A stretch of 64,000 nt of DNA from Gossypium raimondii (lineage: Eukaryota; Streptophyta; Magnoliopsida; Malvales; Malvaceae): the NCBI RefSeq assembly GCF_025698545.1, contig NC_068571.1:12980160-13044159 (forward strand), in the 5' to 3' direction. The notes beneath the pieces are model-generated. The model did no database searches. It saw nothing but the letters and a program-made list of their open reading frames with translations, and had not been told where the DNA came from. A program made the position numbers and the translations under genes. The stretch's first letter is position 1, and the number at the start of each line of letters is the position of its first letter. Positions 31,000 to 42,602 of this stretch are shown piece by piece.

Positions 31000-33870
31000 A
31001 GAGATAACCCCATTTGAGATCAGTTGTCTACAAGTATTGTGTCAACGAAGCATATGTCTTGACTTACCATTATATATTACATTTTGTGCTCTACCAATTG
31101 TTGCTTGATTGTCACAATATATACATATTGTGGGCACAGGCTTTGGCCAGTCAGGAATATCTTCCAAGAAGTTTCGAAGCCATTTAGCCTCTTCTCCAGA
31201 TTTGTCTAGAGCTACAAACTCAGATTCTATTATGGATCTGGTTATAATCGTTTGTCTTGGGGATTTCCATGACATAGCTCCTCCTCCTAATGTAAAAACA
31301 TATCCACTTGTGCCTTTGGTATCTTGAATATCAGATATCCAACTGGCACAGGAGAATCCTTCTAAAACAATAGGATCTTTGGAATAATGCAATCCATAGT
31401 CCTGAGTATATCTAAGATATCTCAGTATCCTCACAATTACTTTCCATTGGTTTTCCCCTGGATTGCTTGTGAATATGCTTAAACTGCTCACAGTGATAGC
31501 AATATCTAGTCTAGTACAACTCATAAGGTACATTAGACTACCTATGACCCCTGCATATTCCACTTGGTCAACACTTTCACCTTTATTTTTGGACAAATGT
31601 TGGCTTGTAGCTATTGGAGTTTTGGCTATACCGAAATCATCCTTGCTAAATTTCCCAAGAATCTTGTCCACATAGTGTGGCTAAGTCAATATCAGACCTT
31701 CATATGACCTCTTAATTTGGATGCCAAAACCACATTTTCTAGTCCCATATCTTTCATGTCAAACGTTGAATTTAACATGTCTGTGGCACGTTTTACCATT
31801 TCATTGTTACTTCCAACAATGACTATGTCATCAATATATAAGCATAGGATTATATATCCAATATCGGTAGTTTTGACATACACACAATTTTCACATTCAT
31901 TAATCTTAAAGCCATTTGTCATCATGGCATTGTCGAACAGTTTTAATGCCATTGTTTTAGTGCTTGCTTAAGTCCATATAAAGACTTCACCAATTTACAA
32001 ACTTTCCTTTCTTGTCTTAGAATTACATGACCCTCAGGTTGTTCTATGTAAATTTCTTCATCAAGATCTCAATTTAGGAAAGTTGTTTTAACATCCATTT
32101 GATGTACTTCTAGATTCTATAAGGCGACAATTGCAAGTATCATCCTTATAGAAGTTATCCTGGATATTGGAGAAAAAGTATCAAAGTAGGCCTTCCTTTT
32201 TATCTATAAACTTTTATAACCAATCTGACCTTGTACTTGTTTATTGTTTCATCTGCTTTCATTTTTCATTTAAAAATCCACTTAGAATTTAATGGTTTAA
32301 TTCCTAGAGCAAGATCCACTAATTCTCATGTATGATTTTACATGATGGAGTCAATTTCACTTTTAATAGCATCTTTCCATGAAGTGCTTTCGGATGACCG
32401 TATAGCATCATCACATGTTTGAGGTTTAGCATCTAGCATAAAGGTTAGAAAATCTGACCCAAAAGATTTTTTCACTGTTACTTGTTTACTCTTGGCTCTA
32501 TCACAGTTTTAACCTCGTCTTGACTATTTTCATCTATAGTCTCTGAAGTTCATTTTGTTGAACTTGAATCAACTTCCCTAGCTTTACAAGGGAAGATATT
32601 TTCAAAGAATGAAGAATTCATTGATTCCAATATAATATTCTTGTGAATGTCAGGATTCTTTGATTCATACACAAGAAACCTATATGTATTTCTATGATCT
32701 GCATAGCCTATGAAAATACATCCACCGTTTTAAGACCTATTTTCATTTACTTTGGTAATGGAGCCATTACCTTTGCAAGACACCCCCACAGTTTCAAGTA
32801 GTTGTAGGAAGGTTTTCTACCTTTCCATAACTCATATGGTGTCTTGTCCCTTTTCTTGTAGGGAACCTTATTTAAAAGGTAATTAGCTCATAGAATAGCT
32901 TCCCCCCACATGTTCTGTGATAACCCAGAGCTTTCTAGTAATGCGTTCATCATTTCCTTTAGAGTCTGATTTTTTCGCTCGGCTATTCCATTTGATTGAG
33001 AAGTGTATGGTGGTGTCACTTCATGAATAATACCATGTTGTGCACAGTATTCACTAAATGGTTCAACATATTCACCACCATAATCACTTCTTACCATCAT
33101 AGTCTTTTTATTAAGTTAGGTTTCAACTTCCTGTTTATAGAGAATAAATTTCTCTAAACTTCGTTTTTGCTCTGAAGCAAATATACATAACAATATTTTG
33201 TGCTATCATTAATGAAGGTAATAAAATATTTATTCCTTCCTCTGGTTTGAACAAACATTAAGTCACAAACATTGCTATGTATTAGATCGAGTGGTTCTAT
33301 ATTTCTTTCAATAGTTTCAAATGAAGGCATTGTTAATTTTTCGTCAACAAAAGTTTCACATTTATGTTTATAACTAATGTGAAATGAAGGAATGAGCTCT
33401 AAATTAATTAATCTATGTAAAGTATCATAACCAACATGTCTGAGCCTACCATGCCATAAATTAAATGACTCAAGCATATAAACAGAAGAAGAAACAACAC
33501 TCTTATTCATAGTTTTTAATTTTACAGAGATTGCTTTAAGTTTCCATATGCCATTTAATACATATCCCCTTCCCACAAACATTCACCCTTTAGACAAAAC
33601 TAGCTTCTGGGATTCAAACACCGTCTTAAAACCGTGTACACTAAGGAGTGTCTCAGAAATAAGGTTCTTGCGTATGTCAAACACATACAACACATTTTGA
33701 AGCTTGAGTTCTCTGCCAGAAGTCATCTTCAAGACTATAGTACCATTCTCCTTGATCTTGGAAGTCATAGCATTGCCCATATAGAGCTTCTCCCTATCTT
33801 CACAAGGCTCCAACTCAGAAAAGAAGTCTTTGTCAAACAAATATGACGTGTGGCACCAGTATCAAGCCAC
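31000..33870 (-). pseudogene. Copia pol pseudogene: protease, integrase, RT and RNase H remnants
   Basis: From right to left on the minus strand: a protease-region fragment (33840-33583, RELKLQNVLYV...KNLIS); the GAG-pre-integrase and integrase start (33582-33154, LWHGRLRHVG then a C-x2-C-like region, and DLIHSNVCD); integrase core (33100-32888, RSDYGGEY and PPYTSQSNGIAERKN); an RT segment (31952-31692) with the catalytic-site relative LYIDDIVIVGSN; and RNase H (31671-31042, [39 protein letters not shown]). Between 32890 and 31960 RT is broken by several stops. gag is absent. Every block is out of frame with the next, so the copy is inert. Copia-lineage order is clear. Confidence 0.85.
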
Positions 33871-34749
33871 TATTCTCTTGGATGTGAGTCAACCATGTTG
33901 ACTTCAAAAATCACAGCACATAAGTCCATATCTTCCATAGCATTGGTGGGAGTTTCCATTTTCTGTTAAGATTTCAGAAACAAAACCAAAATTAGAAAAA
34001 AATTATCAACTTTTGCTAGACGATAGGAATTTAATAAAACTTGAAACAAAAGTTTACACGGTCTAATCGAAAGACAAAAAAAATGTGCCAGGTAGGTAAC
34101 CCTGAAAGAGAGGTGGTGCACTTGGCACACTTAAATACCAAGTCTTTCAAAGAACCAATCCTAGACATGCACTCTCATATTGTCTTTTTTAATTCACCGT
34201 TGATAAATTTTTTTTTTCTTTGATGTCACAAGTTTGAAGCTACAATTTAAGCTTTCACAATTTAAAGCCACAATTAAAGCCACAATAAATAAAAAATTTA
34301 ATTTAAAATTTATATTACCCTTTGATTTTGTTAAATGGAAGAGTTAAAATTTGAAATAAAATTAAAATCAATTTTGTTGGTAAACGTGATTAAATCACGA
34401 AACAAAATTATTTAATTAAATCTTGTTTGGAAACAAAATCAAAATCAAATAAAATCATTAAATGGCGGAATAAATCTAGAAATAGAATTATTTATTTAAT
34501 TATTGTTTGGAAACAAAATAAAATAGAATAAAATCATTGAGTTGTGAGAATAAATTCGAAATAGAATTATTCAATTAATTCTTGTTTGGAAACAAAATAA
34601 AAAGGAATAAAGTCTATTGAACGACAATAATAAATCCGAAATAGATTTTATTCAATTTAATTTTTCTTAGATGTAATATGTTTTTTTGCCTTCGTGTCTC
34701 GTTCTACTCGGATTAGAGAATTTTAAAATAATAAAAATCATCTTAAGAT
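33871..34749. other. Copia internal region without recognisable gag
   Basis: An AT-rich stretch between the protease remnant and the 5' LTR, where gag should be. It contains repeated AAACAAAATAAAAT-like and TTATTTAATTATTGTTTGGA motifs at 34380-34620 (a diverged tandem of about 85-100 bases). No gag frame is recognised and no standard primer site is seen next to the LTR. Confidence 0.5.
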
Positions 34750-35700
34750 TGTTGGACAAAACACGTTAGCGAACAAATATAAATGTAAATATTTATATTA
34801 AATATAATATCTTGAACAAATAATATAACCAAATATCTATATTTGTGTAAAAACACCAGATCTAAACAAAATAAATTAAATAAATATTTATATTTATTTA
34901 AAACATCAAATCTAAAAAATAATTATATAAACAAGATTTTGAAAAACCAGAAATTGAATAAGGAAATCGAGTTTTACTAGATGCTGAGGTCTGTTTTCAC
35001 AGTTTCCTTAAGACAGATTCAGCTGCTCCTATGGTACTTAGAGAAATGTTGATCATCTGTCTCCCAGGATACAATAACAAAATGATTGCGGCAGTAGTAC
35101 ATCTGCAGTGATCAACGAACAAACCTTGCCTTCTTCTATCACCGGACGTTTGAAAATTTTGGAGAGAAAAGAAATAGAATTTTCGAGAGTGAAATAAATT
35201 CGTTGTGTGTCTTTAAAGAATTTAGGATTTTATAAGCATTCAATGTGGAGGAATTTTAGAAATTTCCATGAGTAAAGATACAAATATGCATTAAAGAAGC
35301 CTTTAAATCAAACTGAGTAAAATCTTGGAAACGCCCATGTCGTGCGGGTGTGCCCCCAACCTCAGTGGATTTAGATTTGCACCCCCTGCACACGAGGGAG
35401 AGCATTAGTTTACTCATTTAATAACCACCAAGTTGGTTTACATATATATCAAGTTCCACACTTGATTCCTAATAAATGTGGGATTAATGCTTTTTCATTT
35501 TTCTCAACATAATTTCCAAGTAGCTTACTTTGAGCATCAATTTCTCATTCATCACTCAACCATTTTGAGCATATGATATCTCGTTGTAAAGGTCTCATGG
35601 GGTAGAACATAAAATCATAATTTTATGATTCAAAACTCCTCATTTACCAATCGAAAATATGCCTTAAAGATTCTAAAAAAAATCATATTTTTTTCCAAAA
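34750..35700 (-). repeat. Right (5') LTR of the Copia element
   Basis: It starts TGTTGGACAAAACACG and ends TTTTCCAAAA before the CTATA duplication. It contains the uninterrupted version of the CACTA copy 2 insertion site at 35451-35470. Confidence 0.85.
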
Positions 35701-35750
35701 CTATATTAGTTACAAGTCCTATTACCACTTACCAAAAAAAATCAATAATA

Positions 35751-37147
35751 GATACTTTTAATTGCTTATGGTAGGGTTGTGTTTGGTGCTTTGGCAGGTG
35801 CAGGTTGAGGAATGAGAAATAAAGGAGTAAAGGTTTACCAGGGCAAAAGGTTGGACATTTGGTTAGCACGAATGCTGTGGCAATTCTAGGATGATCGAGT
35901 CAACACTCAATGCATACCAATTTTAGCCCAACTGCATTTTTACCAAAAAAATGTACCTAAAAGAGGAGAAGATAATCCTGGGATTTTGATTTTTATTCTA
36001 GAAAAAAAATTTTAAAAAGAGGAGAAGATAAACATGATTTGTTGGATTTACCCAAGGGAAAAAGCTATAAAAAGCCAAAGGAGGAAACCCTAAATGATGA
36101 ACAAAAAGCAACAGCTCCTTAGGCAAAAATAGAGGGTAGCGGCTGAGTAGAGACAAAAAGAGGAAGACAAAAGTAGTCCCTCTTAGCCATCGCTGGAACA
36201 CTATGTTGTTGGAGTGTGAACATGACATGAAAAAGTTGTATTCTCAAAGTCTTCTACATTTCTTACTTTGTTCTTCCTTGAATGGAATGATGAAAATGGT
36301 GTTGGATGTTATTTTGGTTTTAAATTTTATGTGCCAACCCATGAGCTAAATCTCATAGGGTTGAGATTACATGATGAAACCTTTATTTTCTTTAATGGTT
36401 GAAGCATAGAGTTGAATTAATTTACTGTTTCATTTAATTATTTTTTTCTAAATTATAAGCGTGCAATTCCTAGACATAGAGATTGTGTAGCATGCACATA
36501 AACTAATTTAATTTTGAAAAGGTTGGATTAGTTGGACCGAAATTGAATGATATGAGCAAGTATTCAATAGATGCTTGTAGTAGACTTTAGACATAGAGCA
36601 GCATTCATACAAAAAGAAATAGTGCAGGGTACCGTATTAAAGGCCTATTGTCATGGGTAAGGTAACTTGAGACTTTTGCTCTCGAAAGAAGCAGACCACT
36701 TTAGAACTCTTCTAAGTAGTAAATTAATTATGATTTTTTCGAGGCATCTCTGACAGTAAGGGTAGATTCTTAATAATTCCAACATTCCAAATCAACATCG
36801 TATATCCTTTGTTCTTTGCCATAGTATCTTTGTCACATCATTATTAGTTATTTATTTGTTCATTTACATAATATTCCCGTAGTAACTCTCATAATTTCCA
36901 TTACATTTCTACTTTTGTTTTGCCATAACATTTCCAAGTATTCATTAAATTCCACATATTACATACATCACTACTCCTTTATACTTATCGTTGTTTTTGC
37001 CATAACATTAATAACACTCTATTATAATAACTTGACCACTTTTGTGCCTCAATTGGAACCTCATGGGAGTGATACTCACTTATCACTTTATTACTTGATC
37101 CAACGTGTATACTTGCACGATTCACATATCATATTCACGCGCGACAA
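35751..37147 (+). repeat. 5' LTR remnant of the first Athila-like element
   Basis: It is left-truncated near 35751 and ends just before the primer site with CGCGACAATTTT. Its first 180 bases match 45866-46030 in the 3' LTR. No gene is present; the small ORFs are incidental. Confidence 0.65.
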
Positions 37148-37152
37148 TTTTT

Positions 37153-37170
37153 TGGCACCGTTGCCAGGGA
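37153..37170 (+). other. Primer-binding site of the first Athila-like element
   Basis: TGGCACCGTTGCCAGGGA differs by two bases from the second element's TGGCGCCGTTGCCGGGGA at 58291. This primer type (tRNA-Asp-like) is typical of Athila/Tat Gypsy elements. Confidence 0.75.
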
Positions 37171-37539
37171 TTGACAATTTCTTAAAAATTGGTTTTGTTA
37201 TTTCACTTAGCTCCATTAGTTTTATTTAACTTAGTTATATTTTTCTATAAGTTTTCCATCAGTACATGAGAAAAGATATTCCTACTAACAAAGAGTATCC
37301 TTTTAACCTAAAGATCGAAATAACTTTATGAAGAAGGTGAAAAGAACTATGATGCTAGAAACGAAAATGATCCTAGTCTCAATGATAATTTGAATGGTCA
37401 GGATGCTAATCTTCATGTTCGTAGAATGATAGATGACCGAGATAGACCAATCTGAGAGCATGTTGTGCTAATTTTGGATGATTTGAATCCAGAGATAGTC
37501 AGACCACAAATACAAGTTCAGTAGTTTGAGCTGAAACTG

Positions 37540-38516
37540 GTAATATTTTAGATGTTGTAAATAGTAGGACAGTTAAGTGGATTACCTAATAAAGATCCAA
37601 TACTTCATTTAAGACTTTTTTTAGAGGTTTATGACTCATAGAGACAGTAGGGTGTGCCTAAAGACACTTTGCGACTTAAACTGTTTCCATATTCTTTAAG
37701 AGATCGTGTGAGAGCATGGCTGAATGCTCTGCCGTACTGAATAGTAGCATCATGAAATGATCTTTGCTAGAGTTTTTTTCTACGATATAATCCTCCAAAT
37801 ATGAATGCCAAGCTTAGAAATGACATCACATCTTTTCAGCAATTGGATGATGAAACGCTATATGAAGCTTGGGAGCGATTTAAAGACTTCATTCAGAAGT
37901 GCCCGATGCATGGATTTCAGCACTAGACACAGATGAAGTTATTTTATAATGGAATGAATGCGCATACGAGGATGGTAGTTGATGCCTTCACCAATGGTAT
38001 TTTGTTGGATAAATCTTATAATGAAGCATATGAGATTTTGGAAAAGATTGCCAGCAATAATTATCAATATACTACCACGAGAGTTTTAACGGGTAAGAAA
38101 GCTGCTGGTACCATGGAACTTAATACAATCACTTCATTGACTACCCATGTTTCATCTTTAACTAATATGATCAAGATGATGGAGATACCAACTACAGTTC
38201 AGGAGGTGAAAGCTATTAGGCTAGCATGTGTTTATTGTGGTGATGACCACGTGTTGGATGAATGCCTATCAAACCCAACATTCGTGTGCTACATAGGTAA
38301 TTTCAATTGGAATAATAATCCCTATTCCAACACCTATAATCTAGGGTGGGGACAACATCTAAACTTTAGTTGGAATAATCAAGGTGAGGGGAATTTTAAC
38401 AATGCTACAAGAAGAATGCCGATAGTGCATCGCCTAGTTATAATCATCCTATGCCGAGGCAAAATGTACAACAAGGCCAGTCATTATCATCACCATCTAT
38501 TGAAGACTTGTTGAAA
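37540..38516 (+). pseudogene. Athila-like gag pseudogene
   Basis: The segment 37933-38516 is open and reads KLFYNGMNAHTRMVVDAF, then SYNEAYEILEKIASNNYQ and a CVYCGDDHVLDEC zinc-knuckle-like stretch. These are hallmarks of Athila-type gag. Upstream the frame continues back to about 37540 with stops (LRLFLEVYDS-like, then LFPYSLRDRVRAWLNAL). It is homologous to the gag of the second element (58620-59824). Confidence 0.8.
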
Positions 38517-38672
38517 TAATTTATGGCCAAGAAAGATACCTTAGTCAAGCTATGTCCCTACGAGCTCTTGAGAATCAAGTGGGCAAATAACAAATGCTTT
38601 AAATTTGAGGCCACAAGGAGCATTGCCAACGATACCTAGAATTGGATAACATAAGGGAAAGAACAGTGCAAA

Positions 38673-39463
38673 GTGATCACTCTCAGAAGTGGAGCTCAGT
38701 TAAATGATGTTGTTCAAGATGCCACAGTAGGAGAGGATAACTCAAATAACAACCATGTAAAGATCCCAAAGCCATCTGAAAAACATATTACACTTGAAAA
38801 GGGTAAGCAGAAGAATGCTGTGGCAGAACTAGATCAGGCTGCCAATAAAAACGCTATAGGAAAACAATATCAGAAACTTGAAGGACGACCACCTCTATCT
38901 TTTCCTCAGAAATTACATAATTCTAAACAAGATGTTTAGTTCAAAAGGTTTTTGGAGGTCTTGAAGCAACTACATATTAATATATCGCTAGTAGAAGCTT
39001 TGGAGCAAATGCCAAACTATGTGAAATTTATGTAGGATATACTGTCGAAGAAGCACAGAATGGGAGAACTTGAGACTATTGCTTTCACTTAAGGGTGCAC
39101 AACAATGTTGATGAATTACCTCCAAAGTTGAAGGACTTAGGGAGTTTCTCTATCCTATGTTTAATTGGAAATCATTATGTTGGTAATGCATTATGTGATT
39201 CAGGAGTATGTATAAATCTAATACTGCTGTCTATTTTCAGGAAGCTGGGAATTGGAAAAACTAGACCTACTACAGTTACAGTACAATTGGTTGATCGATC
39301 CTACGCACATCCAGAAGGTAAAATTGAAGATGTGTTGGTAAGAGTAGATAAGTTTATTTTTCCAGCTGATTTCCTTATTTTAGATTGTGAAGGTAACAAA
39401 GATGTGCCAATTATTCTTGGAAGGCCTTTTCTTGCTACAGGCAGGACTTCAATTGATGTGTAG
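38673..39463 (+). pseudogene. Athila-like protease region pseudogene
   Basis: ITLRSGAQLND near 38676 marks the gag-protease linker. After a stop, 39095-39463 encodes LPPKLKDLGSFSILCLIGN, an aspartic-protease site region reading ALCDSGVCINLI (family: ALCDLGASINLM), and PIILGRPFLATGRTSIDV. The catalytic triad position keeps D-S-G. RT, RNase H and integrase are missing after 39463. Confidence 0.8.
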
Positions 39464-39689
39464 AAAGGTGAATTGACCATGAGGATGAATGATCAATAGG
39501 TCACATTCAATGTATTTAATGCACAAAAATATTTTGATGATAATAAAGAATGCCATGCCATTGACTTAATAGAAACAGTAGTGGAGGAAGAGTTCATGAT
39601 ATATTGCCACATCAGTTCTGATAGTGATAAAGATTCATTTGAGCGGAGACCCTTATACACTTTGCTGGAGCAAAATAAACCTTTCAATT

Positions 39690-40283
39690 TTGATGAATAA
39701 TGCTTGGTAGCTCATATATATCCCACATGGAGTTGTTGATGTCAAGTACATGAAAATAGGGGACACATTTAAAGTTAATGGACAACGCTTGCAACACTAT
39801 TGGGGTGCTTATGTAGAGTGAGACAAATAGTCTATTGATCTTTGAGATGTTTAACTTCAACATCTTGAAAATTATTTTTATTTTTATTTTATTTTTTCGA
39901 TTTAAATTTCTCTTAGTTAATTTATTTCCTTTGTTTAATAAACTGCAAGAGGGGATGGGGTCGGTGACGCAGAGCCCATTGACAAATCCTACCAATTAAG
40001 AGAATGCGCCTAAAGCATCAGAGGAAGAACCAGAGAAAATAAAGTTTGTCAGTATTGAGACTGACTGTGAGGATGAAGAGGAAGTAAAGGTACAAGGTTG
40101 CTGCTCATAAATCAACTCGTCAGACATAATGAAGTATCTACAATGTAGTCCAAGCAAGGAAAGTTTTCGTTTTATTTCAGACATATTGCATAGCATATAT
40201 TTTGTCATGACATTGTCTGTACATAGATAGTTTGCATATATCTATTCATGCATTGAGGATAATGCATCCCTTAAGTTTGGGGT
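39690..40283 (+). other. End of pol and polypurine region of the first Athila-like element
   Basis: FKVNGQRLQHYWG at about 39765-39810 is the C-terminal end of Athila pol and matches 62140-62190 of the second element. Between 39463 and here the RT-integrase core has been lost. A CTTAAGTTTGGGGTG purine tract (40270-40283) precedes the 3' LTR. Confidence 0.65.
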
Positions 40284-41046
40284 GATGTATTGTGCATTTA
40301 GGTTGCATTACGTATCTAGTATGTATGTTCATCCTAGTATAGTTAAGTTGTTTTCCAATGCCTTGTGATTATTAAATACTGTTTTATCTGCGAGAAATTC
40401 AATCTTTACTTGTGATATTCGATGATGAGCTTATATTCTTCAGTATATCTAGAACATGTGATAGTGGATGAGGCGAGTTTAGCTCAGGTTAGATTGCGTG
40501 AAAATTAATTCTTAAAAATGAGATGTCCTATACTTAGTTTTTTTCCCTTTTTGATTAATAGCAAGGGCTTTTTGATGAATTTAGGGTTTTTGAAGCCAAA
40601 CTCAGTCATTTTGCCATGACATTACTTAAATAAAGGACAGTAGGCACTCCAATGCTTAAAATTGTTGAGTAAGTTAGCACCATTTTATTTGCTCCACTGT
40701 GCTGTTAACTAGAAAGGTCAGTCCAAGTAATAGTGTGTAATAAAGAAAATGGGTACTTCACTATAGCAACAGACTGAGTAGCTAAGAAGGTAGTTGTTTA
40801 CTTTATCCATCTTTTTAGTCAAAAGCCTTAGCTTCACAAGTGATTTATATTTAAATTATGACATGATAGAGAGCTAGGTAATTTAGTGTATGCTCCATTG
40901 TGAATATCAAGTCAAAGAATTTTGTGACATGCTAAAAGAAAAAAGAAAAGAAAAAGAAAATAATAATAATAAAGAAGAGAAAAAACAAGTACAAATAAAT
41001 ATCTTGAAAAGGTTGTGAGCAAGGGTAGCAAAGTAACTTGAGTTTA

Positions 41047-41515
41047 TGTAACACTCCTAAGACGTATCTGTCGCCAGAATAGGGTTATGGAGCATTAATA
41101 TATAAACATAACCTAAAAACATTCATTTCCAAACATTACAATAATCATAGCATAATCCACTTATAGACATTTATATCGCCCCTTATTCGAACCCTCGAGG
41201 CCTTAGAAACACTTTAGAAATGTTTCGGGACTAAATCAAGAACATTTGAAACATTGTGGAAAAGGTTAGAAAATCCAAAACTGCAAGGGTCACACGGCTG
41301 TATGACTAATACGGCTGAGACACACGCCTATGTCTCAGGCCATCTAACAATCAAATTAGGGAAACACAGCCGTGTTCCAGCCCATGTCCATGCCCGTGTA
41401 ATTCTCTGAGTTTGGTCACATGGCGAAGCCAGCGGCTCGTGTGCCAGGCCGTGTAACACTCAAAATGGCCTCACACGTCCGTGTGCTAGGCCGTGTGCTA
41501 GGCTTGATATAGAGT
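41047..41515 (-). repeat. Truncated 3' LTR of the nested Gypsy element
   Basis: It matches the first 470 bases of 42603-45424, including TAACACTCCTAA, AGGGTTAYRGAGCATTA and repeated CACACGGCYGTGTGY-type motifs. The rest is deleted. Confidence 0.8.
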
Positions 41516-41629
41516 AGCTTGAGGTTTTAAATTCGCATGCTATTTTTTTCGATCTCTACCAGAATGACCCACTGAAGCTAACGAATGATTATGATATTCT
41601 TTTGACTTCTTTGACGATAAATGAGATGA

Positions 41630-42463
41630 TTATCCCGCCGATCTCTTACTCAAATCACAAGCCTCATAATCAACTTTTCTTTTAGCTTTACTCAATTCTT
41701 CAGCTTTGTGTGCTCGGTCAACTATAATAAAAAATTCTTTCAATTCTAGAATCTTGACTAACAGCTTCATGTCTTCATTCAGCAAATCTTCAAATCGTTT
41801 ACACATGGCAATCTCAGTCAGTATACATTCTCGGGCATACTTGCTCAATCAAACGAATCCCGTCTCTCACTCAGATAGTATCATCTGGCCTTGTTTAAGC
41901 TTGAGAAACTCTTTGCGTTTCTTGTCAAGAAACCTCTGACTCACATATTTGCTATAGAACTCAGTTTGAAAGAATTCCTAGTCTACTCATTCTCTCGACA
42001 CAACAGAAACCAAGGTATTCCACCACTGATAGGTTGAGTCTTTCAGTAAGGAAACAAAACATTTCACACATTTTACCGGCGTACAAGATAATTTGTTGAA
42101 AACCCTGATTGTATTTTCTAACTAGAACTCGACTCTCTCTGGATCATTTTTAGACGTAGCTCTAAACTCTTCAGCCTCATATTTACGGATTTTATCAACT
42201 GGAGGCTTGCTTAACCGTATTGGTTCAAAACCTTGAGGAACTATAGGGATTGGTTGGGGAATATGTAGGGGTTGAGGTCGTTGAGCCATTGGGTTCGTTC
42301 GTAGAAAATTGGTGAACCACTCATTCATCATCTGGAAGAAGGTTTCCTTAGCCTCTCCTCCCCATACCTTAAATACGGGTCTAGTTCCACTCAACGCTGC
42401 TCCGTGAACAAAGGCTTGCGCGATACTTTCAGCCTCATCGGAATCGACTTGGTTGGATGACAT
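41630..42463 (-). pseudogene. Gag pseudogene of the nested Gypsy element
   Basis: 42463-42122 encodes a gag N terminus (MSSNQVDSDEAESIAQAFVH, then FFQMMNEWFTNFLRTNP and FEPIRLSKPPVDKIRKYEAE). 41848-41630 continues the capsid region (MSKYARECILTEIAMCKRFE, then EEFFIIVDRAHKAEEL-like). The part between is frameshifted. This type of gag is typical of long-LTR chromoviruses. Confidence 0.75.
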
Positions 42464-42585
42464 TATCTATATAAAAGTATAGTTCAAATTGAGTTAGGAG
42501 TTACCACACAATCACAGGTTATATAATGACATGTATTTTTAGACTCGTACTCACTACGTTCAGTCTGAGAACCAACTAAACCATA

Positions 42586-42597
42586 GCTCTGATATCA
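42586..42597 (-). other. Primer-binding site of the nested Gypsy element
   Basis: The minus strand reads TGATATCAGAGC, one base from the tRNA-Met complement. It lies five bases inside the LTR boundary at 42603. Confidence 0.75.
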
Positions 42598-42602
42598 CTA
42601 AA

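Larger units (their letters stand above)
24305..35700 (-). mobile_element. Degenerate Copia retrotransposon containing CACTA copy 2
   Basis: The element is flanked by the 5-bp duplication CTATA (24300-24304 and 35701-35705). LTRs occupy 24305-30328 (interrupted by the CACTA element) and 34750-35700. The inner LTR ends are TGTTGG and CCAACA, typical of Copia. The outer ends have drifted to GTTTGG and CCAAAA. The pol remains lie on the minus strand with order protease, integrase, RT, RNase H (right to left), the Copia order. A purine run (GTGGGG) lies beside the left LTR on the minus strand. gag is not recognisable. Without the CACTA insertion the element would be about 6.5 kb. Confidence 0.85.
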
